From assembly GCA_028868535.1 (NCBI GenBank), contig JAGWUH010000011.1:1-64000 (forward strand): a stretch of DNA of 64,000 bases, written 5' to 3'. The notes under the pieces were generated by a model, which was not told the origin of the DNA, searched no databases, and saw nothing but the letters and a program-made list of their open reading frames with translations. The stretch's first letter is position 1; every line of letters begins with the position of its first letter. Positions 8,297-16,503 of this stretch are shown in pieces. Origin of the DNA: Sphingomonadales bacterium. GTDB taxonomy: Bacteria; Pseudomonadota; Alphaproteobacteria; Sphingomonadales; Sphingomonadaceae. The position numbers and the translations under genes were made by a program.

Positions 8297-9115
8297 TCAG
8301 GGGCGTTCGGCGAGCCCGATCAGGGCGATCTCGCGGCCATAGTCCGGCTCGCCGCGATGGGTGGCGCGGCGGAACGAGAAGAACCGGGCGGGATCGGCGT
8401 AAGTATCGAGGCCGAGCGGCTCGATGGCCGCGATGCCCGTGCCCCGGAGACGCGCCGCGACGTAGCCTTCGAGATCGAATTGCCAGTGGCCGGGCCGGAC
8501 GCCGGCGACGAAATGCCCGTCCGCGCCCGCCGGCCCTGACAGTATGCGCGCCCGGAAGGCTTCGTCCACTTCGTAGCTGGCCACGGCGATGCACGGGCCG
8601 ATCGCGGCGACGATCCGCTCGCGCTGTGCGCCCAGCCTGGCCATCGCCGCGACGGTATTCTCGATCACCCCGCCGAACGCGCCCTTCCAGCCGGCGTGGG
8701 CGGCGCCGATCACCCCGGCGTCGCGGTCGGCGAGGAGCACCGGCGCGCAATCGGCGGTGACGATGCCGAGGAGGAGGCCGGGCCGGTCGGTGACCAGGGC
8801 ATCGGCGTGGGGGCGGTCGGCGTCGGGCCAGGCCCCGGCGACGACGCAATCGAGCGAGTGGACCTGGTAGACGGTGACCAGCCGCGCGCCGGGCAGCACC
8901 GCCGCGGCGGCGCGGCGGCGGTTCTCGGCGACGGCGGCGGGATCGTCGCCGCTGCCGAGGCCGACGTTGAGCCCGGAGACAAGCCCGGTCGAGACGCCGC
9001 CGCGCCGACCGAGGAAGCCGTGCGGGATGCCCGCCAGCACATCGGCGCGGATGACCTCGACCGGTTCCGGCGCCTGTTCAGCCAAGGCTCTTGCTGGCCT
9101 GTTCGAGGGTGTCAC
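8297..9115 (-). CDS. pgeF: Peptidoglycan editing factor PgeF (YfiH/laccase-domain)
   Basis: The family is annotated as multicopper polyphenol oxidase, but YfiH/PgeF is known to remove mis-incorporated serine from cell-wall precursors. Landmarks visible are PHGFLGRRGGVSTG, GARLVTVYQVHS, ALVTDRPGLLLGIVTADCAPVL (the Cys of the metal triad) and AAHAGWKGAFGGVIENT, with IGPCIAVASYEV near the middle. The 272-residue length assumes a GTG start at 9115, which overlaps the end of pepN by 38 nt. A TTG at 9085 is an alternative that would better fit usual N-terminal lengths. The overlap implies translation coupled to pepN. Confidence 0.9.
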   Translation of the reverse strand: MTPSNRPARALAEQAPEPVEVIRADVLAGIPHGFLGRRGGVSTGLVSGLNVGLGSGDDPAAVAENRRRAAAAVLPGARLVTVYQVHSLDCVVAGAWPDADRPHADALVTDRPGLLLGIVTADCAPVLLADRDAGVIGAAHAGWKGAFGGVIENTVAAMARLGAQRERIVAAIGPCIAVASYEVDEAFRARILSGPAGADGHFVAGVRPGHWQFDLEGYVAARLRGTGIAAIEPLGLDTYADPARFFSFRRATHRGEPDYGREIALIGLAERP

Positions 9116-11675
9116 GCGACAGGCCGGGCGTCGCGACGATGCGTTCCAGCTCGGCGCGCATCAGCGCGGCGCGGCCCGGCTCGACCCGGCGCCAGCGGCC
9201 GAGCGGCGGCACGAAGCGCGCGGCGGTCTGCGGGTTGAGCCGGTCGAGCGCGAGGATCAGGTCACCGATCATGCGGTAGCCTTCGCCGTCCGCCGCGTGG
9301 AAGGCGCCGGCGTTGACCGCGAAGCCCATGTAGAGCGCGCGCACGCGGTTGGGGTTGGCCATGGTGAAATCGGGATGCTCCGCCAGCGCCTTGACGTGCG
9401 CGAGCGCATCGCGGTGGAGCGAGCCGGACTGCAGCGCGAACCACTTGTCGATCACCAGCGCGTCGCCGGCGTAGCGACGGTGGAAATCGGCGAGCAGTTC
9501 GGCGCGGGCCGGGTGATCGAGCCCGCACAGCACCATCAGCGCGCCCTGCCGGTCGGTCATGTTGTCGGCGGCGCGATATTGCGCGGCGGCGCGTGCGGCG
9601 GCCCCGGCCGGATCGGCGGCGGCGAGCAGGGTGAGCGCCTGCGTCTTGACCTTGCGCGCGCCCTTGGCGGTGGCATCGAGCGCGAACGCGACGGCGGAGG
9701 CGCGATCGTGCAGCGCCGCGAGATCGGCGGCGAGGTCGCGACCGAGGCGGGCCTTCAAGGCCTCGCGCGCGGCGCCGATCGCCTGTGGGTCGCTGGTGGC
9801 GAACTGCTCGGCGAGATAAGCCTCGGACGGCAGGATCATCAGCTCGCCGCGCATCAGGTCGTCGAGCGCGGGATCGGCGACGATGGCGCGGAAGGCGGTG
9901 ACGATCGCGTCCTCTCCCGCCGCGCCGGCATTCCCCGAGACGGCGGCGACGAGGTGGCGGACGGTGAGGCTCTGCATCGCCTCGTAGCGGGCGAACGGAT
10001 CGTCGTCGTGCGCGGCGAGGAACACGAGGTCTTCGGGGGTGGTGTCGGCGTCGATCGCCACCGGTGCGGAGAAGCCGCGGTTGAGCGAGAGCACCGGGCG
10101 CGCGGCGAAGCCGGGGAAGCGGAACTCCGCCTCGGCTTCGTCGAGAATGACCAGCTGCTCACCGCCGTGGCGGCCGGTGGCGCGATCGTAGAGCGCAAGG
10201 CGCAGCGGGATCGGCATTGGCAGCTTTTCAGGCTGGCCGGGCGTGGGCGGCACGACTTGCGCCAGCGACAGCACCGCCTCGCCCCCCTCGTGCCGCAGCC
10301 GCGCGGTGACCTGCGGGGTGCCGGCCTGGCTGTACCAGCGGCGGAACTTCGTCAGGTCGAGCCCGGCGCCGTCCTCGATCGCCTTGACGAAGTCCTCGCA
10401 GGTCGCCGCCTCGCCGTCGTGGCGGGCGAAGTAGAAATCGGTGCCCTGGCGGAAGCGTTCCGGGCCCGCCATCGTCCGCATCATGCGGATCACCTCGGCG
10501 CCCTTGTTGTAGACGGTGGCGGTGTAGAAGTTCGAGATCTCCTGATACGAATCGGGGCGGATCGGGTGTGCGAGCGGCCCCGAATCCTCGGGGAACTGGG
10601 CCGAGCGCAGCACCCGCACGTCCTCGATCCGCTTGACCGCCGCGCTGCCCATGTCGGCGCTGAACAGCTGGTCGCGCAGCACCGTGAAGCCTTCCTTGAG
10701 GCTGAGCTGGAACCAGTCGCGGCAGGTGACTCGGTTGCCCGACCAGTTGTGGAAGTATTCGTGGCCGATCACGCCCTCGACGCCGTCGTAGTCGCCGTCG
10801 GTGGCAGTTTCGGGGTCGGCCAGCACGTAGCGGGTGTTGAAGACGTTGAGGCCCTTGTTCTCCATCGCCCCCATGTTGAAATCGGAGACGGCGACGATGT
10901 TGTAGAGATCGAGGTCGTATTCGCGGCCGAAGGTCTGCTCGTCCCACTTCATCGAGTTCACCAGCGAGCGCATCGCGTGGTGGGTGCGATCCTCGTCGCC
11001 GGGGCGCACCCAGATGTTGAGCGCGACGTCGCGGCCCGACAGGGTCGTGAAGCGGTCCGCGTGCGCGACGAGATCGCCGGCGACGAGCGCGAACAGGTAG
11101 GACGGCTTGGGCCAGGGATCGTGCCATTCGGCCCAGTGGGTGCCGCCCGGTCCGTCACCGGAGGCAGTGCAGTTGCCGTTCGACAGCAGCACCGGGAAGC
11201 GCGCCTTGTCGCCATGCATGCGCACGCGATAGATCGACAGCACGTCGGGCCGGTCGGGGAAGAAGGCGATGCGGCGGAAGCCCTCGGCCTCGCACTGGGT
11301 GCAGAGCATGCCGTTCGAGGCATAGAGGCCCATCAGCTGGCTGTTGGCGATCGGGTTGATCGCGGTTTCGACCACGACCTCGTGCGCATCGTCGGGCAGG
11401 TCGAGCAGCAGGTCCGGGCCGTCCATCCGCCAGTCGTTGCGGGCGAGGCCATCGACGCGGACGGCGCGCGCGGCGATGCCGTCGCCGTTGAGGCGCAGCG
11501 TGGCGCTGCCGCTGCCGGCGGGGTTGCGGCGCACCGACAGCGTGGTGGTGACGGTGGTGGCCTCGAGATCGAGCGCGAAATCGAGGTGGACCTGCGGCAC
11601 CAGCCATTCGGGCGGGCGATAATCGGCGCGGTGGATGACGGGGGGCGGAGACTGGGGGGCGGCAGAGATATCCAT
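9078..11675 (-). CDS. pepN: Aminopeptidase N (M1 family)
   Basis: PepN is a broad-specificity zinc aminopeptidase that finishes cytosolic protein degradation. The 865-residue protein shows the M1 exopeptidase motif GAMENKGLN and the zinc site HEYFHNWSGNR (HEXXH, around residue 300) with the downstream glutamate region LKEGFTVLRDQLF. The C-terminal half is the helical DUF3458-type domain, giving the normal PepN length. ATG 11675 is followed by a short polar leader. It is co-directional and overlapping with pgeF. Confidence 0.96.
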   Translation of the reverse strand: MDISAAPQSPPPVIHRADYRPPEWLVPQVHLDFALDLEATTVTTTLSVRRNPAGSGSATLRLNGDGIAARAVRVDGLARNDWRMDGPDLLLDLPDDAHEVVVETAINPIANSQLMGLYASNGMLCTQCEAEGFRRIAFFPDRPDVLSIYRVRMHGDKARFPVLLSNGNCTASGDGPGGTHWAEWHDPWPKPSYLFALVAGDLVAHADRFTTLSGRDVALNIWVRPGDEDRTHHAMRSLVNSMKWDEQTFGREYDLDLYNIVAVSDFNMGAMENKGLNVFNTRYVLADPETATDGDYDGVEGVIGHEYFHNWSGNRVTCRDWFQLSLKEGFTVLRDQLFSADMGSAAVKRIEDVRVLRSAQFPEDSGPLAHPIRPDSYQEISNFYTATVYNKGAEVIRMMRTMAGPERFRQGTDFYFARHDGEAATCEDFVKAIEDGAGLDLTKFRRWYSQAGTPQVTARLRHEGGEAVLSLAQVVPPTPGQPEKLPMPIPLRLALYDRATGRHGGEQLVILDEAEAEFRFPGFAARPVLSLNRGFSAPVAIDADTTPEDLVFLAAHDDDPFARYEAMQSLTVRHLVAAVSGNAGAAGEDAIVTAFRAIVADPALDDLMRGELMILPSEAYLAEQFATSDPQAIGAAREALKARLGRDLAADLAALHDRASAVAFALDATAKGARKVKTQALTLLAAADPAGAAARAAAQYRAADNMTDRQGALMVLCGLDHPARAELLADFHRRYAGDALVIDKWFALQSGSLHRDALAHVKALAEHPDFTMANPNRVRALYMGFAVNAGAFHAADGEGYRMIGDLILALDRLNPQTAARFVPPLGRWRRVEPGRAALMRAELERIVATPGLSRDTLEQASKSLG

Positions 11676-11731
11676 CCGCTACCCTTAGCCGATGGATTTC
11701 GCTTTGCCAGCGCCGGCGTTAGGACAGGGGC

Positions 11732-12553
11732 ATGATGAAACGGCTGTTCGTGTTCGGGCTGGGGTACACCGCGAAGGCAATCGCGGCGGCGTGGGAAGCG
11801 CGCGGCGGCGAGGTGATCTCGACCGGGCGCGACGGGACGCTGCGCTTCGACGATGCCGGCAACGTGCGCGCGGCGCTCGCCGATGCCGGGGCGGTGCTGT
11901 CCTCGGTGCCGCCGGACGGGGCCGGGGGGGATGCGGTGCTGGACGTCTATGGCGACGCGCTGGCGGGGAAGACGCTGGCGTACCTGTCCTCGACCGGGGT
12001 CTATGGCGACAGCGGCGGGGCGTGGGTGGACGAGAGCGCGCCGGTCGGGCGCGGGCGGCGGACGGCGCGGGCGGAGGCGGACGCGCGCTGGCTGGATATC
12101 GGCGCGCGGGTCTATCGGCTGCCGGGCATCTATGGGCCGGGGCGCAGCGCGCTGGAGCGGGTGCGCGAAGGCAAGGCGCACCGCATCGACTTGCCGGGGC
12201 AGGTGTTCAGCCGCGTGCATGTCGCGGACATCGCCGCGGGGGTGATGGCGGGGTGGGAGGCGGTGGCGGGCGCCTACAACCTCGCCGACGACTGGCCGTG
12301 CAGCCAGAATGCGGTGATCGAGGAGGCATGCCGGCTGCTGGGGGTGGCGCCGCCGCCGTTGCTGGCGCTGGAGGACGCGAAGCTCTCGCCGATGGCGCGC
12401 GGGTTCTATGCCGAGAACCGGCGGGTGGCGAACGGCAAGGCGAAGCGGGTGCTGGGGTGGCGGCCGCGCTTCGCCACGTTCCGCGAGGGGCTGGCGGACT
12501 GTTTAGCGGCGGCCGCCGAGGGCGATGACCATGCCGGCCATCGCGAGAATTGA
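11732..12553 (+). CDS. NAD(P)-dependent epimerase-like (YeeZ-type extended SDR)
   Basis: The 273-residue Rossmann protein resembles YeeZ-type atypical extended SDRs. It has the nucleotide-binding FVFGLGYTAKAIA at the N-terminus, TLAYLSSTGVYGDSGG (active-site serine region), YRLPGIYGPGRS and SRVHVADIAAGV. Tandem ATG codons at 11732 and 11735 follow AGGACAGGGG. Its substrate is unknown. The last 51 nt overlap the end of the convergent EamA gene, so the alanine-rich C-terminal tail (about 17 residues) is encoded opposite another gene's terminus. Confidence 0.82.
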   Translation: MMKRLFVFGLGYTAKAIAAAWEARGGEVISTGRDGTLRFDDAGNVRAALADAGAVLSSVPPDGAGGDAVLDVYGDALAGKTLAYLSSTGVYGDSGGAWVDESAPVGRGRRTARAEADARWLDIGARVYRLPGIYGPGRSALERVREGKAHRIDLPGQVFSRVHVADIAAGVMAGWEAVAGAYNLADDWPCSQNAVIEEACRLLGVAPPPLLALEDAKLSPMARGFYAENRRVANGKAKRVLGWRPRFATFREGLADCLAAAAEGDDHAGHREN

Positions 12554-13399
12554 CCCGGACACCGCCAGCGCATCCCAGCGATAGCCTTCGAACAGCGTGG
12601 AGAGGCCCATCGCGATGACCGGGGTGGCGACGCTGTTGTAGGCGGCGGGGCCGGCGCCCATGCGGCGGATCAGCAGGAAATAGAGCGGGAAAGTGACCAC
12701 CGAGCCGATGATCGCGAGGTAGGCGGTGCCGAGGAACCACGCCGGGCGCGGGTCGATCACCGGCGGGCCGGCGGTGAGCAGGGCGAACACGGTGTCGATG
12801 CCGGCGCCCCAGATCATCGACCAGGCCATCAGCGGCACCCCGCCGGTGCGGCGGGCGACTTCGCCTGCCTGCAGCACGTTGGCGATCGAGGCGGACAGCA
12901 TCGCCGCGACCGACAGCGCGACGCCGAGCAACACCGCGTTGCCCGCCGGGGCCAGCCGCGCCTCGTGCGCGAGCAGCAGCGCGATGCCGGCGATCGCCAC
13001 GGCCGAGCCGGCGAGGAAGCGGCGACTGACGCGGGTGCCGAGAAACAGCGCCGAGAGCAGCGCGTTGGGCACCAGCAGCAGCGCGACGATCACCGCGACG
13101 ACGCCCGAGGTCAGGTGGCGCTCGGCCTGGTAGACGAACTCGTAATTACCGCAGAACTGGGTGAGGCCGATCAGCGCGGCGAGGCGCTGGCCGCCCGCGG
13201 GGAGGCGCAGCGAGGCGCCCCGCGCCCTGGCCAGCGCGACCATGCCGATGCTGGCGACAAGGAAGCGCCAGGCGACGTTCCAGGCGGCGGGGACGTGCGC
13301 GAGCTGGTCGCGGATCACGAACCAGGTCGAGCCCCAGATCAGCGTGACCAGCACGAATGCGGCGACGGTCTGGCCGCGATGGGCCTGCGCGTCGCTCAC
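12503..13399 (-). CDS. EamA/DMT family transporter
   Basis: A 298-residue inner-membrane protein with about ten hydrophobic segments in two repeats, typical of drug/metabolite transporter (RhtA/YdcZ-like) exporters. Recognisable pieces are AAFVLVTLIWGSTWFVIRDQ at the start of the first repeat and AAYNSVATPVIAMGLSTLFEGY in the second. GTG at 13399 is chosen because it overlaps the stop of the threonine aldolase gene as GTGA, indicating translational coupling. The longer upstream frame lacks membrane-protein character. The pairing suggests export of an amino acid or related metabolite, which is inference only. Confidence 0.88.
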   Translation of the reverse strand: MSDAQAHRGQTVAAFVLVTLIWGSTWFVIRDQLAHVPAAWNVAWRFLVASIGMVALARARGASLRLPAGGQRLAALIGLTQFCGNYEFVYQAERHLTSGVVAVIVALLLVPNALLSALFLGTRVSRRFLAGSAVAIAGIALLLAHEARLAPAGNAVLLGVALSVAAMLSASIANVLQAGEVARRTGGVPLMAWSMIWGAGIDTVFALLTAGPPVIDPRPAWFLGTAYLAIIGSVVTFPLYFLLIRRMGAGPAAYNSVATPVIAMGLSTLFEGYRWDALAVSGSILAMAGMVIALGGRR

Positions 13400-14397
13400 A
13401 GCGACGTGATGGCGCGGGCGAGCGCGGCGACGTGGTCCGGGTTGGCGTTCCAGGCGGTGACGAGGCGGGCGCCGCTCTCGCCCCAATCGTAGAACGCGAA
13501 GCCCTGCGCGCGCAGCGCGGCGCGCTCGGCCGGTGTGACGGTGAGGAACACCTCGTTGGCCTCGACCGGGTGCAGCAGGCGCGATCCGGCCGCCACAGCC
13601 AGCTCAACGGCGGCGGCGTTGGCGGCGCGGGCGTTGGCGAGCCACAGGTTTCCTTCCAGCATCGCCAGGATCTGCGCGGCGAGGAAGCGGCCCTTCGATT
13701 GCAGGTGGCCGGCGCGCTTGCGGCGCAGGCGGATGAGGCCGGCGAGCGCGGGGTCGAAGCAGACCAGCGCTTCCGCGCCCATGCCGCCGTTCTTGACGCA
13801 GCCGAAGGTGAGCGCGGCGATGTCGGGCGCGGCGCAGGCTTCGGCCGGGGTGCAGCCGAGGAAGGCGACCGCGTTGGCGAAGCGCGCGCCGTCGACGTGG
13901 ACGGCGAGGCCGTGGCGCCGCGCGGTGGCGGTGAGCGCGGCGAGTTCGGCGGGGCGGTAGGCCAGTCCGTATTCGCTGGCCTGCGTCAGCGACAGCGCGT
14001 GCGGCTGGACCTGATGGACGCCGTCGCGGATCGGCGCGATCACCGCCTCGATCGCCGCCGGGGTCAGCTTTGCGCCTTCGCCTTCGGCGAGCATCAGCTT
14101 GGCGCCGTGGGTGTAGAAGCCGGGAGCGCCGCATTCATCGGTCTCGATATGCGCGTCGCGGTGGCAGATCACCCCGCCGTGCGGGGGGACCAGCGCGGCG
14201 AGTGCGAGGCAGTTGGCGGCGGTGCCGGTGGCGACCCACAGCACCGCGCATTCCCGCCCGAACAGCGCGGCGAAAGCGCCGTCGAGTTCGCGGCTGAGCG
14301 CGTCGGCATCGTACGGCGCGTCGGTGGCATCGGCGGCGCGCATCGCGTCCCAGACCCGGGGGTGGACCGGGGCGGCATTGTCGGACATGAACTGCAT
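13396..14397 (-). CDS. ltaE: Low-specificity L-threonine aldolase family
   Basis: PLP-dependent fold-type I enzyme cleaving L-threonine or allo-threonine to glycine and acetaldehyde. The 333-residue protein begins MQFMSDNAAPVHPRVWDAM, and has LWVATGTAANCLALAAL, the PLP aspartate region LAVHVDGARFANA, and FGCVKNGGMGAEAL with the Schiff-base lysine. The sphingomonad-type sequence around the lysine differs from Escherichia coli LtaE, but the layout is the same. ATG 14397 is used; 14388 is also possible. It is the first gene of a coupled pair with the EamA exporter. Confidence 0.88.
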   Translation of the reverse strand: MQFMSDNAAPVHPRVWDAMRAADATDAPYDADALSRELDGAFAALFGRECAVLWVATGTAANCLALAALVPPHGGVICHRDAHIETDECGAPGFYTHGAKLMLAEGEGAKLTPAAIEAVIAPIRDGVHQVQPHALSLTQASEYGLAYRPAELAALTATARRHGLAVHVDGARFANAVAFLGCTPAEACAAPDIAALTFGCVKNGGMGAEALVCFDPALAGLIRLRRKRAGHLQSKGRFLAAQILAMLEGNLWLANARAANAAAVELAVAAGSRLLHPVEANEVFLTVTPAERAALRAQGFAFYDWGESGARLVTAWNANPDHVAALARAITSL

Positions 14398-14451
14398 GGG
14401 CGCATCGGTCGGCAAGTGCGGCGGCCGAGTCAAGCCGCAAGGACGCAAGAC

Positions 14452-14748
14452 ATGAGCGAAGCCGAAGTGACCATCACCCGCCACGACGCCGGAACCAGCG
14501 GCGAATACCACGCCCATGTCGCCGGCAGCGACACGATCGGGCGGCTGACCTGGGTCACACGCGGCGGCGCGCGCGATGCCGAGCATACGCTGGTGCCCGA
14601 GGCGATCGGCGGGCGCGGGGTGGCGGGCAGGCTGGTCGAGGCGCTGATCGCCGATGCCAGGGCGCAAGGCTTCAAGGTGATCCCGACCTGCTCGTACGTC
14701 GCCGCGCAGTTCAAGCGGCATCCGGAGTGGGCCGACCTGCGGGCGTGA
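14452..14748 (+). CDS. YjdJ-type small GNAT N-acetyltransferase
   Basis: The 98-residue protein contains the minimal acetyl-CoA binding core of the GCN5-related family: HTLVPEAIGGRGVAGRLVEAL is the R/Q-x-x-G-x-G/A loop and helix, followed by GFKVIPTCSYVAAQFKRHPEWADL, the signature C-terminus of the small YjdJ-like group. These proteins are about half the size of normal GNATs. ATG 14452 fits. The gene is divergent from the threonine aldolase with a 54-bp shared intergenic region. The acceptor substrate is unknown. Confidence 0.87.
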   Translation: MSEAEVTITRHDAGTSGEYHAHVAGSDTIGRLTWVTRGGARDAEHTLVPEAIGGRGVAGRLVEALIADARAQGFKVIPTCSYVAAQFKRHPEWADLRA

Positions 14749-14821
14749 TCGTTGCCCCGCTAAGAGGCTGTTTGCACTTTGCTGCTAGGGCCGGATCGAA
14801 CGCGAACCACGAAAGTCCTGC

Positions 14822-15820
14822 ATGAAAGTCCTCGTCACCGGCGCCGCCGGCTTCATCGGCTACAGCCTCGCCACGCACCTGCTGGCGCGCGGCGACATCG
14901 TGATCGGGCTCGATTGCGTCAACGACTACTACGACGTGGCGCTCAAGGAAGCGCGGCTGGCGCGGCTGGCGGCGCAAGCCGGCGACCGCTTCACGCTGAT
15001 CCGGCAGGACTTCGCCGACTATCCGGCGCTGGTCGCGGCGCTCGAAGGCCATTCGTTCGACCGCATCGTCCACCTGGGGGCGCAGGCCGGGGTGCGCTAT
15101 TCGATCACCCACCCGCACGCCTATCTCCACGCCAACCTGGCGGGGCACCTCAACCTGCTGGAGGTGGCGCGGCACCGGCAGGTCGGGCACATGGTCTATG
15201 CCAGCTCGTCGTCGGTCTATGGCGGCAATACCAAACTGCCGTTCGCGGTCGAGGACCGCGTCGACCAGCCGGTCAGCCTCTACGCCGCGACCAAGAAGGC
15301 CGACGAGCTGATGAGCGAGACCTACGCGCATCTCTATCGGCTGCCGCTGACCGGCCTGCGCTTCTTCACCGTCTATGGCCCGTGGGGGCGGCCGGACATG
15401 ATGATGTGGCTGTTCACCAAGGCGATCCTCGCCGGCGAGGCGATCCAGGTGTTCAACCATGGCGACATGTATCGCGACTTCACCTACATCGCCGACATCA
15501 TCGCCGGGGTGACCGCCAGCCTCGACAACCCGCCGCCCGATGACGGGGCGGTCAAGGCCGGCGGCAGCACCAAGCCGCACCGGATCTACAACATCGGCAA
15601 CCACCGCAGCGAGCACCTGATGAAGGTGGTCGAGATCCTCGAGGCCGAGTGCGGCAGGAAGGCGATCATCGAGTTCCAGCCGATGCAGGCTGGCGACGTG
15701 CGGCAATCGTTCGCCGACATCGAGGCGATCCGCCGCGACCTCGGCTATGCGCCGACCACCAGCATCGACGCGGGCGTGCCGAATTTCGTCCGGTGGTACA
15801 AGGACTACCACGGGTTGTAA
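14822..15820 (+). CDS. UDP-glucuronate 4-epimerase-like NAD-dependent epimerase
   Basis: The 332-residue extended SDR has GAAGFIG (7-13) for NAD binding, the long insertion CVNDYYDVALKEARLARL typical of UDP-glucuronate 4-epimerases (LpsL/GAE type), ASSSSVYGGN, YAATKKADE with the catalytic Tyr-x3-Lys, and LRFFTVYGPWGRPDMM. It converts UDP-glucuronate to UDP-galacturonate, used in LPS, capsule or the glucuronate-containing sphingolipids of this group. The start at 14822 is fixed by the NAD-binding motif. It precedes dcd by 30 nt and may be co-transcribed. Confidence 0.92.
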   Translation: MKVLVTGAAGFIGYSLATHLLARGDIVIGLDCVNDYYDVALKEARLARLAAQAGDRFTLIRQDFADYPALVAALEGHSFDRIVHLGAQAGVRYSITHPHAYLHANLAGHLNLLEVARHRQVGHMVYASSSSVYGGNTKLPFAVEDRVDQPVSLYAATKKADELMSETYAHLYRLPLTGLRFFTVYGPWGRPDMMMWLFTKAILAGEAIQVFNHGDMYRDFTYIADIIAGVTASLDNPPPDDGAVKAGGSTKPHRIYNIGNHRSEHLMKVVEILEAECGRKAIIEFQPMQAGDVRQSFADIEAIRRDLGYAPTTSIDAGVPNFVRWYKDYHGL

Positions 15821-15850
15821 GCGCCCGCCGCTTGCGCCAAGACGCAGGCC

Positions 15851-16405
15851 ATGGCGATACTCAGCGACAAGTGGATTCGGGAACAGGCGCGCAGCCACGG
15901 CATGATCGAGCCGTTCGTCGAGGCGCAGAAGCGCGACGGCTGCATTTCCTATGGCCTGTCCTCGTATGGCTACGACGCGCGGGTGGCCGACGAGTTCAAG
16001 ATCTTCACCAACGTCGATTCGGCGGTGGTCGATCCGAAGAACTTCGACGGGAACAGCCTGGTCGACCGCAAGACCGACGTCTGCGTGATCCCGCCGAACA
16101 GCTTCGCGCTGGCGCGGACGGTCGAGTATTTCCGGGTGCCGCGCGATGTGCTGGTGATCTGCCTGGGCAAGAGCACGTACGCCCGCTGCGGGATCATCGT
16201 CAACGTGACGCCGCTGGAGCCCGGCTGGGAAGGCCACGTGACGCTGGAATTTTCCAACACCACGCCGCTGCCCGCGAAGATCTATGCCAACGAGGGTGCG
16301 TGCCAGTTCCTGTTCCTGCAGGGCAACGAGCCGTGCGAGACCAGCTATGCCGATCGCGCCGGCAAGTACATGGGCCAGCGCGGCGTCACCCTGCCGAGGC
16401 TGTAA
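15851..16405 (+). CDS. dcd: dCTP deaminase
   Basis: Dcd deaminates dCTP to dUTP for thymidylate synthesis. The 184-residue product carries [20 protein letters not shown] near the N-terminus, [32 protein letters not shown] with the catalytic glutamate, and the C-terminal [17 protein letters not shown]. Length and motifs match the trimeric family throughout. ATG 15851 fits the canonical [10 protein letters not shown]-terminus. Confidence 0.97.
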   Translation: MAILSDKWIREQARSHGMIEPFVEAQKRDGCISYGLSSYGYDARVADEFKIFTNVDSAVVDPKNFDGNSLVDRKTDVCVIPPNSFALARTVEYFRVPRDVLVICLGKSTYARCGIIVNVTPLEPGWEGHVTLEFSNTTPLPAKIYANEGACQFLFLQGNEPCETSYADRAGKYMGQRGVTLPRL

Positions 16406-16503
16406 CGCCCCGACCCGGCACGGCATCGCCGCCGCGTTTGACTGTGCGGGCAACGCGTGCTCTTGCCGGGAGCAAGATTCACCCGACGAGGAGAGGCTCC
16501 ACG

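Noticed and set aside
9078..11735. A 953-codon plus-strand open frame opposite pepN
   Set aside because: Low-complexity shadow; the reverse strand has the full M1 aminopeptidase motifs.
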